The notes beneath the pieces are model-generated. The model had not been told where the DNA came from. It saw only the letters and a list, made by a program, of their open reading frames with translations, and made no database searches. A DNA stretch of 64,000 nucleotides. It comes from Spirogloea muscicola. Lineage: Eukaryota > Streptophyta > Zygnematophyceae > Spirogloeales > Spirogloeaceae. Made by a program: the position numbers and the translations under genes. The DNA lies in the NCBI GenBank assembly GCA_009602725.1, contig WELB01000032.1:703691-767690 (forward strand), given 5' to 3'. Position 1 is the stretch's first letter; each line of letters opens with the position of its first letter. Shown one piece after another: positions 59,477 through 64,000 of the stretch.

Positions 59477-61946
59477 CGCCGCTGCCCCTGGCGATGGGCC
59501 CCGAGGAGCCCACCACCGCCGCCACGCCGCTGTCCTGCTGGACGGGCTGACGGCAGTCCGCCCCGTGGTCCTCGACGAGGAAGCTGGCGTTGGCGGCGCT
59601 GCCGCATCAGGCCTGCCCGGCAAGCCCTCTGATGGCGGCGGCAGCGCGTACCTCGCGCTGCCCAGCCCCAAGCCCCCGGCGGTCTGGCGGGAGGTGCTGG
59701 CTCGCGTCTGGGCGCCGGCGGTGGAGGGCGAGCGGCGCAGCCGGCAGCTGGAGATCGAGGCCGTGGAGGCCAAGCTTGAGGCGCTGCGACTGACGGGCGC
59801 TGAGGCCCTGCGCCGGGGCGCTGAGCGGCGGCGCAGGGTCGGCGTGGCCGTCGTCGAGGTGAGACGTGGCACAGCTCACAAGGACCAAGTGGCCCTCTCG
59901 CCCGAGCCGCGACCGATTGGCACCTCAGCAGAGGCTTCAGATTGCTGCTCGTGGGCTCCCTCCCAGGATCCTGCGCTCGTGCCGCTCTCAGAGGAGGCGG
60001 AGGCCAGGGTGGACGATGCCCTCAGCAATGGTGTCGGGTGAGCAGCACATCTGTATGCTGTCACGCCACCACTAGATTGGCGGGTGCCCCAGAGCCGCCC
60101 GAGTGCAGGGGCAACTCGTCAGGCCTCCCCTGGAGGCCAATCTTGCAATCACCAGTTAGTCCCACTTCGCAGGTGCTTTGTGGCGGTTATGGAGCGGGTT
60201 TTGCTGACGATCGCTTGTTCTGCTCTCTGCACTGCACAGCAGCGAGATCCTGGCTTCCAATCAGGCTGCCAGCCTCGACATCAGCAGGACCATGATGCAG
60301 TGCCTGCGCCCGGGCTGCTGGCTCAACGACGAGGTACTATCTTTGCACCCCGCTAGCCCGCTTTGCTTTTCCACTGTGCAGCTCCCCGCTTGTCATCACT
60401 ATGACTGATCAGCTGCTCACCAAACAAGAAGAGGCAGGCTGTGCAAGTAGAGTTATGGAGCATGGACGCCCTTGACAGAGGGCAAGTGGGCTTGTCACCT
60501 TTATTTGCTCTCACCTCAATCTGGAGGTGGCTTTACACGGACCTCTACAATCAGGCAGTGTGGTTCTGGCCGCCTGCAGGTTAGCAACTTCTACCTGCAG
60601 CTGCTCAAGGAGCGGGAGTTGCGGGCTCCTGGCAAGTACCCCAAGTGCCACATCTTCAACACATTCTTCTATAACAAGGTAGACAACAGTGGCCCGCAGT
60701 GGCTGGCCATGACGCTTTTCCGAAAGTCTTCGGTCAGAAGTCCGACAGGGTTGTGTAGTAGTTTGACCTCGTTGTGGGCTAGTGATGCCATCGGCGAGGA
60801 TTCTTCCTGCAGCTGTTTAGGGACAAGCAGAAGTACGACTACAAGTCAGTGAGGAGGTGGACGACGCCCAAGAAGGTTGGGTACAAGCTCTGTGACTGCG
60901 ACAAGGTGACTGGCTGCCAGCGGACAACCTGTGCATGCCAAGACACTGAAGCGCGAATGGCAAATTCACCATTGGGTGTAGCCAGATTGTTTTAAAGGTC
61001 AGACTGTGGCCGATTGTTGCAGGTCATTGTGCCGATACATCAGGGCATCCACTGGACGCTGGCTGTTATCGACCTCAGCGGCAAGAGCTTGCAGTTCCTG
61101 GACTCGCTCCACGGCTCGGATGGAGGCACACTGGTGCAGCTGGTGAGCTTGGGGGCAGGGAGCCGCCTTGGAATTTTCTTTCCTTCTTGCTTAAGGCACA
61201 AGAGTATAGAGCATTCTGTTCACAATTTTGGGCTGACTGCAAGCTGGCGACTCAGGCTGGGTATCAGATGGAGATTTCGGTATGGCCGTGAGACTTGATG
61301 CACACATTCCAGTTGTGCATTGGTTGCTTCATTACTGCGCTAGTTTTCTGGGTCCTTCTCTTGTAACATCGTCCTTGCAGCAGGGTCCCTGAAGCACCCT
61401 TGGTTGTGTGGCCTCCTCTGGAAAAGGCAAAGTACATCAGGGACGAAGCGCTTGACAAGGGAGAGGTGGTGCTGGATGCAAGCTCATGGCTACACTCCTG
61501 CCCTGCTGATATACCCGAGCAGCTGAATTCGTGAGCTCTCATCTTGCCGTGCCTGGTGCTCTGCTTATACCCAGTTGTGGCTACTTGTAAATGCAACCTG
61601 CTATATAAGGTATCTGCTGGCGTAACTCCAGGCTTTAGGCACGTGTTGGTCATGCTCTTCGAAGCATACCCAGCCCTGCCTTCTCACCAAGAATGCTTGC
61701 TGGGCAGGTGCGATTGTGGGGTCTTTATGCTCAAGTACGCAGACTACTGCAGTCGAGGAGCTCCACTTACATTTTCCCAGGTTTCCCTTATAGACCTCGT
61801 ACATCAAGTTCCATCCTGGACATGACAGTCTGAGCATATCACTTACGTGTCTAACACTTGCTAAGTCTATGTACGATCAACAGAAGAACATGGACTACTT
61901 TAGGAGGCGAATGGTGTGGGAGATTCTTTGTGGGCGAGCTGATTGA
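59196..61946 (+). CDS. ESD4: ULP1/ESD4-type SUMO protease (peptidase C48); start codon not found
   Basis: This cysteine protease matures SUMO and removes it from targets; Arabidopsis ESD4 acts at the nuclear rim. Exons: up to 59858, 59967-60037, 60240-60333, 60580-60678, 60813-60905, 61023-61142, 61427-61530, 61708-61780, 61866-61946; phases agree throughout. A helical segment PAVWREVLARVWAPAVEGER and following lies before the catalytic part. The catalytic domain reads MMQCLRPGCWLNDEVSNFYL, HIFNTFFYNK, YDYKSVRRWTTPKKVGYKL, VPIHQGIHWTLAVIDL (catalytic His), LQFLDSLHG (Asp), DIPEQLNSCDCGVFMLKYAD (Gln and Cys) and the end MDYFRRRMVWEILCGRAD. The open frame reaches back to about 59196 through an alanine run but contains no ATG, so the first exon is still missing. 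The intron at 59859-59966 is a multiple of three and could be retained. Confidence 0.92.
59448..59490. repeat. GCC/CCG tract coding a polyalanine run
   Basis: About fifteen GCN alanine codons in the plus frame of the SUMO protease N-terminal region. The complementary strand also reads as polyalanine. Confidence 0.85.
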
Positions 61947-63445
61947 TCTGCACGCGAGGTGCTCTCCCCTACAGCACTATCAGGCTACCGAGCTTGACTT
62001 ACAGGTGAATGAAGTCACACCACAGGCCGACACATTCCAGCTTGTGCTATGCCCTCTTGTTTCGCTGTGGCTCTCTGCTATCTTGTCCCATAGCGGATTT
62101 ATTCATTCTTGGTCAGCGTTTGTGTAGACAAACGGAGCACTGGAAGGCCAAAGCAGACAGGATCATGCAGCTGTGTGTGAGGGCTTCAAGTGCCAGAGCT
62201 TTATTGATTGCTCTAGCTGAGTGGTGTTAGTCAGCGTGGGCTAGTTATATTTGGCTTCCTTCGCCGCATTCTTTTATTCTTTCAGTTGTGACACTTAGCG
62301 GAGGTCCTGGGCACGCCATACAGCACTGCAGTGGCGATGAGCCATTGCATGTAGTATGCCTTGACACATAGTATGTGAAGCAATGTGGGCTATGCTGGTC
62401 CTGTTATGCTGCAAAGAATGTGAACAGTTCTGCAGTAGAGGCAATTGTACGACATGCCAATTGTGTGTGCTGCACATTGACGGTTGCACAGCCTGCCAAC
62501 AAGAGGTTTCTCTGTTGTCCATTCAATTCGTCTGAATCTTTGCCGTCCTGATGAATCATTGCAGAGGTCACAAAGGGTTATGAGGCAGAAGCGTCACTCT
62601 GGATCGTCAAAGCATCAGCATCAAACAGTGCATGGCTTGCAGTGCAATTGAAAGTGGTGGAAGAAGTAAAGGAGCTAGATTGCCTGGTGTGATTACTTCT
62701 TTCAAGGCTGAGGTGGCAGCTGCAAAGAGCGCGGCAGGCTTAGCATGCTGAACAATTAGAGAGCCTGCCAGATTGATTGCAGCAGCAAGTCACAGAAGAC
62801 AGGAACACACCTAAGAAGCTGCTGACATCATGTCTCTATTACATGGACCTGATTAACATGGACTTGAATTTGTTTAGAGTATCGCAGATTGCAGGAAGCA
62901 GTACTTGTCAGTGACGTGTATTTCAGATGATGTTTCAGGTGTATGCTTTAGTCCCAGGTGGTCAGGATCTTGAAATATCCAATGCTGTCAAACTGGATCC
63001 ATGTGGTGCTGAGAGACCAGCATGGGGTCTATCAAACAAAGGTCGGCAAGAAGCCCATGAGCGGGGAGGAAATGCAACAATCTCGTACGCATTTAAGGCA
63101 ATGACAACAGCCCAGGGTTATGAAGATTGAGCATGTGGCACTCGTCCCAATAGCCATAAGCGCTGGCTTGAAGTCCGGCCTCCCTTTCATGGCCACCGCG
63201 CGCCTTTTCCTTTGGACACACTCCATTCCTGACTTACCAAGCGGTTACGAATCATTGGTACTTAGTGACAGATATTCAGCGCTTTTCGGCCCTGTGGGAC
63301 CTTGTTTGTGTTATTTTGGGCTGGCTTTTTAAAGCCCACGCCCCCTTGGGTGAAGTTGATTTTATTCCTGGCCCGGTTGCTGGTCCCGCCCGTTATCCCA
63401 CCGAGCCCGCCTGCAGCCGCCAGCCGCAGCCGGCGCCGCTGTGCC
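61947..63445. other. Spacer downstream of the SUMO protease
   Basis: No family is recognised in the short open frames. The first few hundred bases are likely 3' untranslated region. A copy of the CATGGCCACCGCGCGCC module lies at about 63188-63206, and a damaged hairpin-repeat core (GGGCTGGCTTTTTAAAGCCC) at 63318-63337, both upstream of the next gene. Confidence 0.5.
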
Positions 63446-64000
63446 ATGGACGTGGCCAGATTCAAGCGCCGCAAGGTTCGCTTCGCGAGCCCGCTGCCCC
63501 GACCGGCAAATTCGTTCGCCGAGGACGGCGCCGGCGCAGGGGGCGGCTGCAACGACGGTCTCTGCAGCTCCATCGGGAGCCCGCCGCGAATGCAGCCGGC
63601 GGCCAGCAATGCGCAGGCGGCGCTGGCTATGCTGTCGCGGAAGATTGTCACGATTGAGCACGGTGGCCGGTCCACGGGGCTGGACTTCCCAGATCCGCGG
63701 GCAGCGACTCGCTGCAAGCCGCCATTGCTCCGGCCTGCTTACTTCCAGACCAAACTGCGCATGACTCCAGAGTCACCGAAGTCATCAGTAAGCCTACACT
63801 TACCGAGATTGCTCAGCAAGAAGAACCTCTGTCAGACTTCGTGGTAACATGCATTGAAGTCGCTCCATTCATATCAAGGCTTGGCGGCTGGCATCTGCAG
63901 GATCACGTAATCAAGGCACCAGTTTTGCCGCTGCCCAAGGGCCTGCGTTGGAGCCATCCTGCCTGCAGAGATGGCATCCTTCGGCAAATGATCGGTGTGC
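63446..64000 (+). CDS. 5' part of an unrecognised gene, runs off the window
   Basis: A likely start at 63446 gives MDVARFKRRKVRFASPLPRP, then a Gly/Ala-rich stretch, ALAMLSRKIVTIEHGGRST and GLDFPDPRAATRCKPPLLRP. A good donor, GTAAGC, follows at 63788 after SPKSS. A later open stretch at 63850-63990 might include the next exon, but I cannot fix its acceptor. The basic N terminus could be a nuclear signal. I do not recognise the family. The GC-rich first exon after a repeat-rich flank matches the style of the other genes. Confidence 0.55.

Noticed and set aside
59105-59872. A 255-codon minus-strand frame across the SUMO protease N-terminal region
   Set aside because: It starts with an ATG and looks basic, but the plus frame carries a helical segment joined in phase to the catalytic exons. 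The minus frame has no splice partners or motif.
1-64000. LTR, retroviral, Polinton or other virus-like elements
   Set aside because: I saw no reverse transcriptase, integrase, capsid or long terminal repeat signatures in any frame.

Overview
This window looks like nuclear DNA from a photosynthetic streptophyte, either a charophyte-grade green alga or an early-diverging land plant. I cannot name the species. The evidence is a set of plant-type genes: an ARG1-type DnaJ protein, a HUA2-type PWWP/CID protein, an ESD4-type SUMO protease, a DUF1995 plastid-type protein and a plant-like ATM kinase. Genes have many short exons separated by mostly 80-300 bp GT-AG introns, and one intron holds a degenerate CCCTAAA-like telomeric tract. 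First exons are very GC-rich with alanine or proline runs, while downstream exons and introns are AT-richer. Three single N bases sit in GC-rich 5' regions.

Layout: ARG1-like co-chaperone, minus, 365-3533. Repeat-rich spacer 3.5-7.0 kb. MYORG-like GH31 glycosidase, minus, 7078-12933, 18 exons that keep one frame for 937 codons. GC island and repeats 12.9-15.9 kb. GT90/CAP10 glycosyltransferase, minus, 15969-18592. A repeat cluster with a roughly 1.1 kb foldback at 18.85-21.0 kb. DUF1995 protein, plus, 21278-23441. ATM, plus, 24639-47986, running from the TAN motif to FATC. A FAD-dependent oxidoreductase, minus, whose last exon ends at 49744 and whose 5' end is lost at an N. HUA2-like, minus, 53261-58697. 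Head to head with it, a ULP1/ESD4 SUMO protease, plus, about 59.2-61.9 kb. An unrecognised gene, plus, starts at 63446 and leaves the window.

The genes do not form an operon or an obvious pathway. They are independent housekeeping and regulatory functions: gravitropism-type co-chaperone, glycan processing, plastid function, DNA-damage signalling, RNA processing and SUMO turnover. Exon boundaries were read by eye and checked by requiring GT-AG ends, matching phases and family-like protein. Seven of the gene models (five complete, plus the C-terminal parts of the SUMO protease and the oxidoreductase) pass this arithmetic check. ATM was read only at its diagnostic parts.

The most unusual feature is a family of dispersed hairpin-bearing repeats in the spacers, with core GGGCTGGCAAAGCCAGCCC or its complement. 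It recurs near several gene 5' ends and in the ATM 3' flank, and builds a large inverted repeat at 19.2-20.4 kb. I found no evidence of viral, LTR, CRISPR or toxin elements.
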